This document shows positions 20,763-28,483 of a stretch of DNA of 64,000 bases, piece after piece. The notes under the pieces are model-generated. The model had not been told where the DNA came from and searched no databases. It saw only the letters and a program-made list of their open reading frames with translations. The stretch covers positions 124,001 through 188,000 of the forward strand of contig NZ_JACEZS010000011.1 of NCBI RefSeq assembly GCF_014042365.1. Reading direction: 5' to 3'. Source of the stretch: Rugamonas fusca. GTDB taxonomy: Bacteria; Pseudomonadota; Gammaproteobacteria; Burkholderiales; Burkholderiaceae_D. The translations under genes and the position numbers were made by a program. Numbering within the stretch: position 1 is the first letter of the stretch; each line of letters opens with the position of its first letter.

Positions 20763-21584
20763 ATGGCAACCGAGCATTTCCCCTTCGCCGTGCGTCTGCT
20801 CGGCTTCGCGCCGGACGAGGCGCAGATCCTGGCGGCCCAGCTGGCGTGCGCGCCCGGCCCGGGGCCGGCGTATTTTTGCCTGTCCGAACACAGTTTGCAA
20901 GAGCCCGACCTGTTGATCGCCAATGGGGACGACCTCAAGGCGCTGGCCGCGCTGTCGGCATTAACGGCCGGCGCCCTGCGTCCGGCCCTGATCCTGGGCC
21001 GGCCGGCGCTGGCCCTGCCTTATCTGAACCTGGAGCGGCCGCTGGACTGGGACGCCGTGTACGCGGAGCTGGCGCAACTGGTGGCGCGCCGGGCCGACGC
21101 CATGGCCAAGCTGACGGCGGCCGGCATGCCGCCGCTGCCCGAGCGGCGCCGGCGCGAACGGCTGGACCTGGACCTGACGGATCCGGCCGACTACGCGGCC
21201 ATGCGCCGCCGCCCCGCGCGCGGTACGGTGCTGGTGGTCGACCACAACGCCACCTTCGCCACCCACCTGGGCAAGCTGCTGCAACCGCTGGGTATCCCCG
21301 TGGAATGGGCCGGCAGCGAGAAGGAGGCCGTGCTCACCTGCGGCGCGCGGGCCGTGTCCGTGGCGCTGATCCATACGGCCATGCATCTCGATCCGTATTT
21401 GCTGTGCGCCGAACTGCGGGCCAGCGGCGGGCCGCTGCAGCCGGCCGTGGTGCTGCTGGTGGCGCCGCCGTTCGTGTACGACGCGCGCAAGGGCAGTGAC
21501 GCGGGCGCCGAAGGCTTGCTCGACCTGCCGGTGACGGACCCGCTGCTGCGCGCGACCATCAAGAAGCTGATGGGCATGGCCTGA
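20763..21584 (+). CDS. Receiver-like protein with degenerate phosphorylation site
   Basis: A 273-residue cytosolic protein. Residues about 155-273 look like a CheY-type receiver: the first strand TVLVVDHNATFATHLGKLL fits, but the strand that should end in the phosphoacceptor Asp reads VALIHTAMHL, with no Asp. The N-terminal half has a similar strand/helix rhythm (LLGFAPDEAQILAAQLACA, LLIANGDDLKALAALS) and may be a second, more decayed receiver. It is probably a phosphorylation-independent pseudo-receiver. It has no output domain. No convincing ribosome site precedes the ATG. Confidence 0.6.
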   Translation: MATEHFPFAVRLLGFAPDEAQILAAQLACAPGPGPAYFCLSEHSLQEPDLLIANGDDLKALAALSALTAGALRPALILGRPALALPYLNLERPLDWDAVYAELAQLVARRADAMAKLTAAGMPPLPERRRRERLDLDLTDPADYAAMRRRPARGTVLVVDHNATFATHLGKLLQPLGIPVEWAGSEKEAVLTCGARAVSVALIHTAMHLDPYLLCAELRASGGPLQPAVVLLVAPPFVYDARKGSDAGAEGLLDLPVTDPLLRATIKKLMGMA

Positions 21585-21599
21585 ATGGCCAGCCGTGGA

Positions 21600-21649
21600 T
21601 TTATACACGGCGTTTACATCACGCTCCCGCCTTTTTAGCCCGTTTTTAC
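21600..21649 (+). promoter_or_regulatory. Phased TTTA(C/G) half-sites upstream of the porin
   Basis: TTTAT (21600), TTTAC (21613), TTTAG (21634) and TTTAC (21645) are spaced 13, 21 and 11 bases apart, close to whole helical turns. Similar elements precede the kdp operon at 23521-23570. Such phased direct half-sites are how OmpR/PhoB-family regulators bind, and the TTTACAC-type half resembles the E. coli KdpE site. Assignment to KdpE is an inference. Confidence 0.35.
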
Positions 21650-21764
21650 ACGACCCTCTTTAAGCTGGTTGCCATCGCCGCGCAGCCGTGCGGCGCGACC
21701 ATCGGGCCGCATGCCGCCCTGCACGGATGCGCGCCTCATCATCCCATACCGAGAGAACCAGAAT

Positions 21765-22526
21765 ATGAAGAAACTGATGCTTGCCACCGCCATCCTGACC
21801 GCCTTCGCCGGCGGCGCCGTCCGCGCGGAGGATGCCGCGCCGGCCGCCAGGCCCGATAACGAGACGAGTTTCAACGCCGCCGTCGTGTCGGACTACCGTT
21901 ATCGCGGCATCTCGCAAACCCGTTTGCAGCCCGCGCTGCAGGGCGGTTTCGACTACACCAGCAATCCCACGGGCTTCTATGCCGGTACCTGGCTGTCGAC
22001 CATCAAGTGGACCAAGGACGCGGGCGGCAGCGGCGATATCGAATGGGACCTGTACGCGGGCAAGCGGGGCCAGGTGACGGAGGCCGTGTCGTATGACGTG
22101 GGTGTGCTGAGCTACGTCTACCCATCGAACGACCTGGGCCACGTGGCCGGCCTCGCCAACGCCAACACGACGGAGATGTACGGCCAGCTTGGCTATGGAC
22201 CGGCCTACGTGAAGTATTCGCACGCGCTGACCAACCTGTTCGGCTTCGTCGACAGCAAGAACAGCGGCTACCTGGACCTGGGCGCCAACATCGACGCGGG
22301 CGAGGGCTGGACCATCAACCTGCACGCGGGCCACCAGAAAGTCAAAGGCACGGACGTGGCCAGCTACACGGACTGGAAGCTGGGCGTGTCCAAGGACTTC
22401 GGCATGGTCAGCGGCGCGCTGGCCGTGATCGGCACCAATGCCAACGAAACGGCCTACGCTTCGTCGGCCAACGGCAAGTTCCTCGGCAAGACGGCGCTGG
22501 TCGCCTCCATCAGCAAGACCTTCTGA
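21765..22526 (+). CDS. TorF-family putative porin
   Basis: A 253-residue outer-membrane protein. A signal peptide covers about residues 1-21 (ending AVRA-EDA). The mature protein begins with the TorF/gcw_chp pattern NAAVVSDYRYRGISQT and continues in alternating amphipathic strands to a C-terminal Phe (SISKTF), the beta-barrel assembly signal. Members are found next to nitrogen or trimethylamine oxide genes in some genomes, but there is no such context here. Upstream phased half-sites like those of kdp suggest shared control. Confidence 0.85.
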   Translation: MKKLMLATAILTAFAGGAVRAEDAAPAARPDNETSFNAAVVSDYRYRGISQTRLQPALQGGFDYTSNPTGFYAGTWLSTIKWTKDAGGSGDIEWDLYAGKRGQVTEAVSYDVGVLSYVYPSNDLGHVAGLANANTTEMYGQLGYGPAYVKYSHALTNLFGFVDSKNSGYLDLGANIDAGEGWTINLHAGHQKVKGTDVASYTDWKLGVSKDFGMVSGALAVIGTNANETAYASSANGKFLGKTALVASISKTF

Positions 22527-22581
22527 CCTGAGCGGCACCCGTGCGGCCGTCGCGGGCCGCATGCGCGCCGTGCTCATAATG

Positions 22582-22599
22582 TGCAACTAAATGGTTGCA
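22582..22599. promoter_or_regulatory. Operator-like palindrome 1
   Basis: TGCAAC (22582-22587) and GTTGCA (22594-22599) form a perfect inverted repeat with a 6-base centre. It shares the GCAAC/GTTGC half-site with the palindrome at 22630. The right arm overlaps a possible -35 TTGCAT (22595) with -10 TATCCT 17 bases later. A natural binding site for the ArsR-type repressor encoded downstream. Confidence 0.5.
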
Positions 22600-22629
22600 T
22601 TTCTCCGGTGCGTGTCCTATCCTGATCTG

Positions 22630-22645
22630 GCAACCATGTGGTTGC
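22630..22645. promoter_or_regulatory. Operator-like palindrome 2
   Basis: GCAACCA (22630-22636) and TGGTTGC (22639-22645) are perfect inverted arms around two bases, 35 bases upstream of the SRPBCC start. Same half-site as the palindrome at 22582. Probable autoregulatory operator of the ArsR-type gene in this operon. Confidence 0.5.
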
Positions 22646-22679
22646 ATAACCGCAGACGAATGGAAAGGAGAACCGCAGC

Positions 22680-23147
22680 ATGACTACCGCAACGGAAACC
22701 GACCGTATCGAACGCAGTATCCTGATCAACGCCAGCCGCGCGAGCGTATGGCGCGCCCTGTCGGACGCCGAGCAATTCGGCGTCTGGTTCGGCGCCGACA
22801 TGGCGGGCCAGAGCTTCAAGCCCGGCCAGCGCGCGCGGGGGCGCATGACCATGGAAGACATGCAGCACATCTTCCTGGACGTGGTAATCGACCGCATCGA
22901 GCCACAAGAGCTGCTGTCGTTCCACTGGCATCCCTATCCAATGGACCAGAGCATCGACTACACGCAGGAGCAGCCCACGTTGGTCACGTTCACACTCAAG
23001 GACGCCCCCGGCAAGGGTATCCTGCTGACGGTGGTCGAGACGGGCTTCGACAACATCCCGCAGCATCGCCGGCGCAAGGCGTTCGAGATGCATTCGGGCG
23101 GCTGGGAGTACCAGCTCAAGAATGTGGAACGCTATGTCACGCAATAG
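22680..23147 (+). CDS. SRPBCC/AHSA1-family protein
   Basis: A 155-residue START-like (SRPBCC) protein of the AHSA1 type: the opening RIERSILINASRASVWRAL, the SDAEQFGVWFGADM motif, and the C-terminal helix GWEYQLKNVERYV. These small cytosolic proteins have a hydrophobic pocket; their ligands are mostly unknown. The gene overlaps the ArsR-type gene by 14 bases, a very common pairing in which the ArsR protein represses both. AAAGGAG precedes the start. Confidence 0.85.
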   Translation: MTTATETDRIERSILINASRASVWRALSDAEQFGVWFGADMAGQSFKPGQRARGRMTMEDMQHIFLDVVIDRIEPQELLSFHWHPYPMDQSIDYTQEQPTLVTFTLKDAPGKGILLTVVETGFDNIPQHRRRKAFEMHSGGWEYQLKNVERYVTQ

Positions 23148-23511
23148 TACGCATCACCACGACAAGGCAAGCGGAGGCGGCACCTCCGCGCCTGCGCCCT
23201 CGCTGGCCCACGTGTTCGCCGCGCTTGGTGATCCCACCCGTTTGAAACTGGTGTCCGCGCTCAGCGCCGGCGGCGCGCTGTCGATCGCGCAGCTGACCCA
23301 GGGCACAGCCATCAGCCGCCAGGGGGTCACCAAGCACTTGAACGTGCTGGCCGAGGCGGGCGTCGTGAGCGATATCCGTCTGGGCCGCGAACGTTTGTGG
23401 CAGTTGGACCCGTCCAGCATCAACGACGCCAGGCACGCGCTTGACGCCATCGGCCGCGAATGGGAGCAGGCACTGTTCCGCCTCAAGCGCTTCGTCGAGA
23501 AGGACGCCTAG
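23134..23511 (+). CDS. ArsR-family transcriptional regulator
   Basis: A 125-residue winged-helix regulator: FAALGDPTRLKLVSAL is the classic ArsR helix, the recognition helix region is ISRQGVTKHLNVLAEAGVV, and RLGRERLWQLDP is the wing. No metal-binding ELCVCDL motif is present, so it belongs to the non-metal ArsR subgroup that accompanies SRPBCC genes. A start four codons upstream (23122) is possible; 23134 was chosen because it shortens the overlap with the previous gene. The GCAAC/GTTGC palindromes upstream of the operon are its likely targets. Confidence 0.88.
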   Translation: MSRNSTHHHDKASGGGTSAPAPSLAHVFAALGDPTRLKLVSALSAGGALSIAQLTQGTAISRQGVTKHLNVLAEAGVVSDIRLGRERLWQLDPSSINDARHALDAIGREWEQALFRLKRFVEKDA

Positions 23512-23520
23512 CAGTCGCCG

Positions 23521-23570
23521 TTTTTACGGCTTGTTTACACCCGTTCCCTGAGTCTTTACACCACTTTTAG
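23521..23570 (+). promoter_or_regulatory. KdpE-like phased half-sites upstream of kdp
   Basis: TTTAC at 23523, 23534 and 23555 and TTTAG at 23566 are spaced 11, 21 and 11 bases. The sequence TTTTTAC-8 bases-TTTACACCCG resembles the E. coli KdpE binding site (TTTTTATAC then TTTTACACCCC). The sites lie about 50-100 bases upstream of the first kdp operon gene. The resemblance is from memory and by eye. Confidence 0.45.
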
Positions 23571-23621
23571 ACCGCTCCCGATAACCTTCTCACTGTCAAA
23601 ACAAGACTCGTGAGGGGCGAA

Positions 23622-23714
23622 ATGGATATCGTTTTTATTGGTGCGCTCGTGGCCTTCCTGGCCGTGACGGTGGCCTTTGCCGCCGGCTGCGACAAGCTGG
23701 GAGGCCAGCAATGA
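23622..23714 (+). CDS. Small membrane peptide leading the kdp operon
   Basis: A 30-residue peptide, [20 protein letters not shown] then [10 protein letters not shown]: one membrane helix with a short polar end. A strong GAGGGG ribosome site precedes the ATG. Its stop overlaps the kdpF start as ATGA. It is too short for most gene finders. Small hydrophobic genes ahead of kdpF occur in some proteobacteria, but I know of no established role; it may be a second KdpF-like stabilising peptide. Confidence 0.6.
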   Translation: MDIVFIGALVAFLAVTVAFAAGCDKLGGQQ

Positions 23715-23800
23715 ACACCTTCTATGTGATCGGGGCGTTGGCCTCGGCCGGTCTGCTGGTCTATCTGGTGCTGGCGCTGCTCAAGGCGGAGGAACTGTGA
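23711..23800 (+). CDS. kdpF: KdpF small subunit of the potassium pump
   Basis: A 29-residue single-helix peptide, [20 protein letters not shown] then LALLKAEEL, matching the KdpF pattern (hydrophobic helix ending in LLKPEKF/AEEL). KdpF stabilises the KdpABC complex in the inner membrane. The start overlaps the preceding small gene (ATGA) and the stop overlaps kdpA (TGATG), so all three are translationally coupled. Confidence 0.85.
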   Translation: MNTFYVIGALASAGLLVYLVLALLKAEEL

Positions 23801-25629
23801 TGACCATGCAATCGTTCATGTTGCTGGCGCTGTTCCTCGTCGTGCTGCTGGCGCTGGCCTACCCGCTGGGCATGGTGCTGGCGCGCGTGGGCGACGGCTC
23901 GGCCGTGCCCGGCCTGGGCTGGCTGGGCAAGGTGGAGCATCTGCTGTACCGCGCCGCCGGCATCGCCGGAAAAGACGGCAAGGCCGAAGGCCAAAACTGG
24001 AAAGTCTACGCCGTGGCCCTGCTGGCGTTTAACGCCTTGGGCGCGCTGGCCGTGTATGGCCTGCAGCGCGTGCAGCAATGGCTGCCCCTGAATCCGCAGG
24101 CCATGGCCAATATCAGCCCGGATTCGGCCTTCAACACGGCCGTCAGTTTCGTCTCCAACACCAACTGGCAAGGCTACTCGGGCGAACAGGCCATGAGCTA
24201 CCTGACCCAGATGCTGGCGCTGGCCGGCCAGAATTTCTTCTCGGCCGCCACCGGCATCGCCGTCGCCTATGCGCTGATCCGCGGCTTCTCGTCGCGCTCG
24301 GCCAGATCCATCGGCAACTTCTGGGTCGACATCACCCGTTCCACGCTGTACGTGCTGCTGCCGTTGTCGCTGGTGTTCGCCGTGTTCCTGGTGGGGCAGG
24401 GCGCGATCCAGAACTTCTCGGCCTACAAGGAAGTGACCTTGCTCGACCCTGTCACCTACACCCAGCCGAAGGTGGGCGCCGATGGCCAGCCGCTGAAGGA
24501 TGCGAATGGTGAGCCGGTCACGGAAACGCTGACGGCCACCACGCAGACCATCGCCATGGGCCCGGTCGCGTCGCAGGAAGCGATCAAGATGTTGGGCACC
24601 AATGGCGGCGGCTTCTTCAACGCCAACTCGGCCCACCCGTATGAAAACCCGACGGCGTTGTCGAACTTCTTCCAGATGATCGCCATCTTCGTCATCCCGG
24701 CCGGCCTGTGCTTCGCGTTCGGCCGCATGGTGGGCGACCAGCGCCAGGGCTGGGCCGTGCTGGCCGCGATGGCGCTGCTGTTCGTCGTCTGCACCGTGTC
24801 GGTGATGAGCGCCGAGCAGCAAGCCCACCCGGCGCTGCAGGCGCTGGGCGTGGACCAGCAAATGAGCACCCTGCAGGCCGGCGGCAACATGGAAGGCAAG
24901 GAAACCCGCTTCGGCATCAGCGCCTCCACACTGTTCGCCGCCGTCACCACGGCCGCCTCCTGCGGCGCCGTCAATGCCATGCACGACTCGTTCATGCCGC
25001 TGGGCGGCATGATCCCCATGCTGCTGATCCAGTTCGGCGAAGTGATCTTCGGCGGCGTCGGCTCGGGCCTGTACGGCATGCTGATCTTCGCCATCCTGGC
25101 CGTGTTCATCGCCGGCCTGATGATAGGCCGCACCCCGGAATACCTGGGCAAGAAAATCCAGTCGTATGAAATGAAGATGACCTCGATCGCCATCCTCGTC
25201 ACGCCCACGCTGGTGCTGGCCGGTACCGCTATCGCCGTGCTGATGGACGCGGGCAAGGCCGGCATCGCCAACCCCGGCGCGCACGGCTTCTCGGAGATCC
25301 TGTACGCGTTCAGCTCGGCCGCCAACAACAACGGCAGTGCGTTCGCCGGCCTGTCCGCCAACACGCCGTTCTACAACACCATGCTGGCCATCGCCATGTG
25401 GTTCGGCCGCTTCGCCATGATCGTACCCATCCTGGCCGTGGCCGGTTCGCTGGCCGGCAAGAAGCGGCTCGAAGCCAACGCCGGCACCATGCCTACCCAC
25501 GGCCCCATCTTCATCGGCCTGCTGGTGAGCGTGGTGGCCCTGGTGGGCGTGCTCAATTACGTACCAGCGCTGGCGCTCGGCCCCGTGGTTGAACACTTGC
25601 AGCTGTTCGCTCCGCAGTTCGTTCGTTAA
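23800..25629 (+). CDS. kdpA: Potassium-transporting ATPase, K+-binding subunit
   Basis: A 609-residue polytopic channel-like subunit that carries the potassium selectivity filter. Selectivity-loop motifs are visible: [14 protein letters not shown] (first pore loop), [19 protein letters not shown] (second), and [14 protein letters not shown] (fourth). Length and motifs match KdpA. ATG 23800 overlaps the kdpF stop by one base; an ATG two codons later is an alternative. Part of kdpFABC, induced when external potassium is low or turgor falls. Confidence 0.97.
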   Translation: MTMQSFMLLALFLVVLLALAYPLGMVLARVGDGSAVPGLGWLGKVEHLLYRAAGIAGKDGKAEGQNWKVYAVALLAFNALGALAVYGLQRVQQWLPLNPQAMANISPDSAFNTAVSFVSNTNWQGYSGEQAMSYLTQMLALAGQNFFSAATGIAVAYALIRGFSSRSARSIGNFWVDITRSTLYVLLPLSLVFAVFLVGQGAIQNFSAYKEVTLLDPVTYTQPKVGADGQPLKDANGEPVTETLTATTQTIAMGPVASQEAIKMLGTNGGGFFNANSAHPYENPTALSNFFQMIAIFVIPAGLCFAFGRMVGDQRQGWAVLAAMALLFVVCTVSVMSAEQQAHPALQALGVDQQMSTLQAGGNMEGKETRFGISASTLFAAVTTAASCGAVNAMHDSFMPLGGMIPMLLIQFGEVIFGGVGSGLYGMLIFAILAVFIAGLMIGRTPEYLGKKIQSYEMKMTSIAILVTPTLVLAGTAIAVLMDAGKAGIANPGAHGFSEILYAFSSAANNNGSAFAGLSANTPFYNTMLAIAMWFGRFAMIVPILAVAGSLAGKKRLEANAGTMPTHGPIFIGLLVSVVALVGVLNYVPALALGPVVEHLQLFAPQFVR

Positions 25630-25644
25630 TCTCAGGAGGTCAAG

Positions 25645-27771
25645 ATGTCACATACGCAAACATCTCAACAAGGGATGACGATCTTTACCCATCCGCCCGC
25701 CAGGAAGCTCAAGCTGCTCGATTCCGAGCTGGTGATGCCGGCCATCGTGGATTCGTTCAAAAAACTCAGTCCGCGCACCCAGCTGCGCAGCCCCGTGATG
25801 TTCGTCGTCTACGTGGGCAGCATCATCACCACGCTGCTGTACGCGCAGTCGCTGGTGGGGCAGGGCGAGGCGCCGTCCGGCTTCATCCTGGCGACCTCGA
25901 TCTGGCTGTGGTTCACGGTGCTGTTCGCGAACTTCGCCGAAGCGCTGGCCGAAGGCCGCAGCAAGGCGCAGGCGGCCTCGCTGCGCAGCCTGAAGCAGAC
26001 CGTCACGGCCAAGAAACTGGCCAGTCCCCGTTACGGCAGCACGTGGGCCCCGCTCGCTGCGACTGAACTGCGCAAGGGGAACACCATCCTGGTCGAAGCG
26101 GGCGACGTGATCCCCATCGACGGCGAAGTGGTGGAGGGCGTGGCCTCGGTCGACGAGAGCGCCATCACGGGCGAATCGGCGCCCGTGATCCGCGAATCGG
26201 GTGGCGACTTCTCGTCCGTCACCGGCGGCACCCGCGTGCTGTCGGACTGGCTGGTGGTGAAGGTGACCGTCAACCCCGGTGAGACCTTCCTCGACCGCAT
26301 GATCTCCATGGTGGAAGGCGCCAAGCGCCAGAAGACCCCCAACGAGATCGCGCTGACCATCCTGCTGGTGGCGCTCACCATCGTGTTCCTGGTGGTGACG
26401 GTGACGCTGCTGCCATTCTCGCTGTTCTCGGTGGACGCGGCCAGGGCCGCCGGTATCGCCAGCAGCCCGATTTCCATCACGGTGCTGATCGCACTGCTGG
26501 TGTGCCTGATCCCCACCACCATCGGCGGCCTGCTGTCGGCCATCGGCGTGGCCGGCATGAGCCGCATGATGCAGGCCAACGTGATCGCTACCTCGGGCCG
26601 CGCCGTGGAGGCGGCCGGCGACGTGGACGTGCTGCTGCTCGATAAGACGGGCACCATCACCCTGGGCAACCGCCAGGCCTCGGCCTTCTTCCCCGCGCCC
26701 GGCGTGATGGAGCAGCAGCTGGCCGACGTGGCGCAACTGGCTTCGCTGGCCGACGAAACGCCGGAAGGGCGCAGCATCGTGGTGCTGGCCAAGCAGCGCT
26801 TCAACATCCGCGAACGCGAGATGGGTGCGCTGCACGCCACCTTCGTGCCGTTTTCCGCCAACACCCGCATGAGCGGCGTGGACATCGGCGCGCGCGCCGT
26901 GCGCAAAGGCGCGGCCGACACGGTCAGGAAGCACGTGGAGGCGCTGGGGCAGCCCTATCCGGCCGAAGTGACGCGCGCCGTGGACGACGTGTCGCGCCGC
27001 GGCAGCACGCCGCTGGTGGTGGTGGACGACGGCCGCGTGATGGGCGTGGTCGAATTGAAGGACATCGTCAAGGGCGGCATCAAGGAGCGCTTCGCGGAGC
27101 TGCGCCGCATGGGCATCAAGACCGTGATGATCACGGGCGACAACAAGCTGACGGCGGCCGCCATCGCGGCCGAAGCTGGGGTGGACGACTTCCTGGCCGA
27201 AGCCACGCCGGAGGACAAGCTCAAGCTGATCCGCAGCTACCAGTCCGAAGGCCGGCTGGTGGCCATGACGGGCGACGGCACCAACGACGCCCCCGCGCTG
27301 GCCCAGGCCGACGTGGCCGTGGCCATGAACTCGGGCACCCAGGCCGCCAAGGAGGCGGGCAACATGGTGGACCTCGACTCCAACCCCACCAAGCTGCTCG
27401 AGATCGTAGAGATCGGCAAGCAGATGCTGATGACGCGCGGCTCGCTCACCACCTTCTCGATCGCCAACGACATCGCCAAGTACTTCGCCATCATCCCGGC
27501 CGCCTTCGTGGGCACCTATCCGGCCCTGAAGGCGCTCGACGTGATGCACCTGGCCAGCCCCAATTCGGCCATCATGTCGGCCGTGATCTTCAACGCGCTG
27601 ATCATCGTGTTCCTGATCCCGCTGGCGCTCAAGGGCGTGCGCTACCGCGCCATCGGCGCCGCCGCGCTGCTGCGCCGGAACATCTGGATCTACGGCGTGG
27701 GCGGCGTCATCCTGCCGTTCGCGGGCATCAAGTTGATCGACATGGTATTGGCCATGTTCCATCTCGTTTAA
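25645..27771 (+). CDS. kdpB: Potassium-transporting P-type ATPase, catalytic subunit
   Basis: A 708-residue P-type ATPase that energises KdpA. The phosphorylation motif DKTGTITLG is intact, with the TGES loop (SAITGESAP) of the actuator domain and the hinge motif [15 protein letters not shown]. Membrane helices match the KdpB set. A full CAGGAGGT ribosome site lies just upstream, 15 bases after kdpA. Confidence 0.98.
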   Translation: MSHTQTSQQGMTIFTHPPARKLKLLDSELVMPAIVDSFKKLSPRTQLRSPVMFVVYVGSIITTLLYAQSLVGQGEAPSGFILATSIWLWFTVLFANFAEALAEGRSKAQAASLRSLKQTVTAKKLASPRYGSTWAPLAATELRKGNTILVEAGDVIPIDGEVVEGVASVDESAITGESAPVIRESGGDFSSVTGGTRVLSDWLVVKVTVNPGETFLDRMISMVEGAKRQKTPNEIALTILLVALTIVFLVVTVTLLPFSLFSVDAARAAGIASSPISITVLIALLVCLIPTTIGGLLSAIGVAGMSRMMQANVIATSGRAVEAAGDVDVLLLDKTGTITLGNRQASAFFPAPGVMEQQLADVAQLASLADETPEGRSIVVLAKQRFNIREREMGALHATFVPFSANTRMSGVDIGARAVRKGAADTVRKHVEALGQPYPAEVTRAVDDVSRRGSTPLVVVDDGRVMGVVELKDIVKGGIKERFAELRRMGIKTVMITGDNKLTAAAIAAEAGVDDFLAEATPEDKLKLIRSYQSEGRLVAMTGDGTNDAPALAQADVAVAMNSGTQAAKEAGNMVDLDSNPTKLLEIVEIGKQMLMTRGSLTTFSIANDIAKYFAIIPAAFVGTYPALKALDVMHLASPNSAIMSAVIFNALIIVFLIPLALKGVRYRAIGAAALLRRNIWIYGVGGVILPFAGIKLIDMVLAMFHLV

Positions 27772-27841
27772 CCGGTTCGCGCCGTCCCGCGCCCGTGTCT
27801 GCACTCGGGCGGGGCCGGCGCACTCACACTCTGGAGTCATC

Positions 27842-28450
27842 GTGTCTTCCCACACCTTTTCGACTATCCGTCCCGCCGTCGTCCTGTTCGGCGCCCTGAC
27901 CATCATTTGCGGCGTGCTCTACCCGCTGGCCGTGACGGGCGTGGGCGCCGTCGTTTTCCCGGCCCAGGCCAGCGGCAGCATCATCGAAGCCGGCGGCAAG
28001 CCCGTCGGCTCGGAACTGATCGGCCAGGCATTCTCGTCGCCCAGCTATTTCTGGGGCCGTCCCTCGGCCACCAGCCCCATGCCCAACAACGGCACCGGCT
28101 CCGGCGGCGCCAATCTGGGCCCCAACAACCCGGCCCAGATTGACGCCGTCAAGGGGCGCATCGCCGCCTTGCGCGCCGCCGATCCCGCCAACCCATTGCC
28201 GATTCCGGTCGACCTGGTGACGGCTTCCGGCAGCGGCCTCGATCCCGAGATCAGCGTGGCCGCCGCCCAGTACCAGGCGCGCCGCGTGGCCGCCGCCCGC
28301 CAGTTGAGCCCCGAGCGCGTGTTCGCCCTGGTCGCGGCCCACCGCCGGAACCAGTATCTGGGCTTTTTCGGCGAGCCGCGCGTCAACGTGCTGGCGCTGA
28401 ACCTGGCGCTGGACGCGGAGTCGGGCCAGAAGCAGGGCCAGAAGCGTTAA
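27842..28450 (+). CDS. kdpC: Potassium-transporting ATPase, KdpC subunit
   Basis: A 202-residue subunit with one N-terminal membrane helix ([20 protein letters not shown]) and a periplasmic domain containing the conserved [10 protein letters not shown] and [14 protein letters not shown] motifs. It stabilises KdpAB and raises ATP affinity. The start is GTG, 6-7 bases after GGAG. Confidence 0.97.
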   Translation: MSSHTFSTIRPAVVLFGALTIICGVLYPLAVTGVGAVVFPAQASGSIIEAGGKPVGSELIGQAFSSPSYFWGRPSATSPMPNNGTGSGGANLGPNNPAQIDAVKGRIAALRAADPANPLPIPVDLVTASGSGLDPEISVAAAQYQARRVAAARQLSPERVFALVAAHRRNQYLGFFGEPRVNVLALNLALDAESGQKQGQKR

Positions 28451-28483
28451 ACTGGGCACTGCTTGCCATTTCAATAGGTATCC

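Noticed and set aside
25648..27906. Long open frame opposite kdpB
   Set aside because: Same shadow composition; kdpB has all P-type ATPase motifs on the plus strand.
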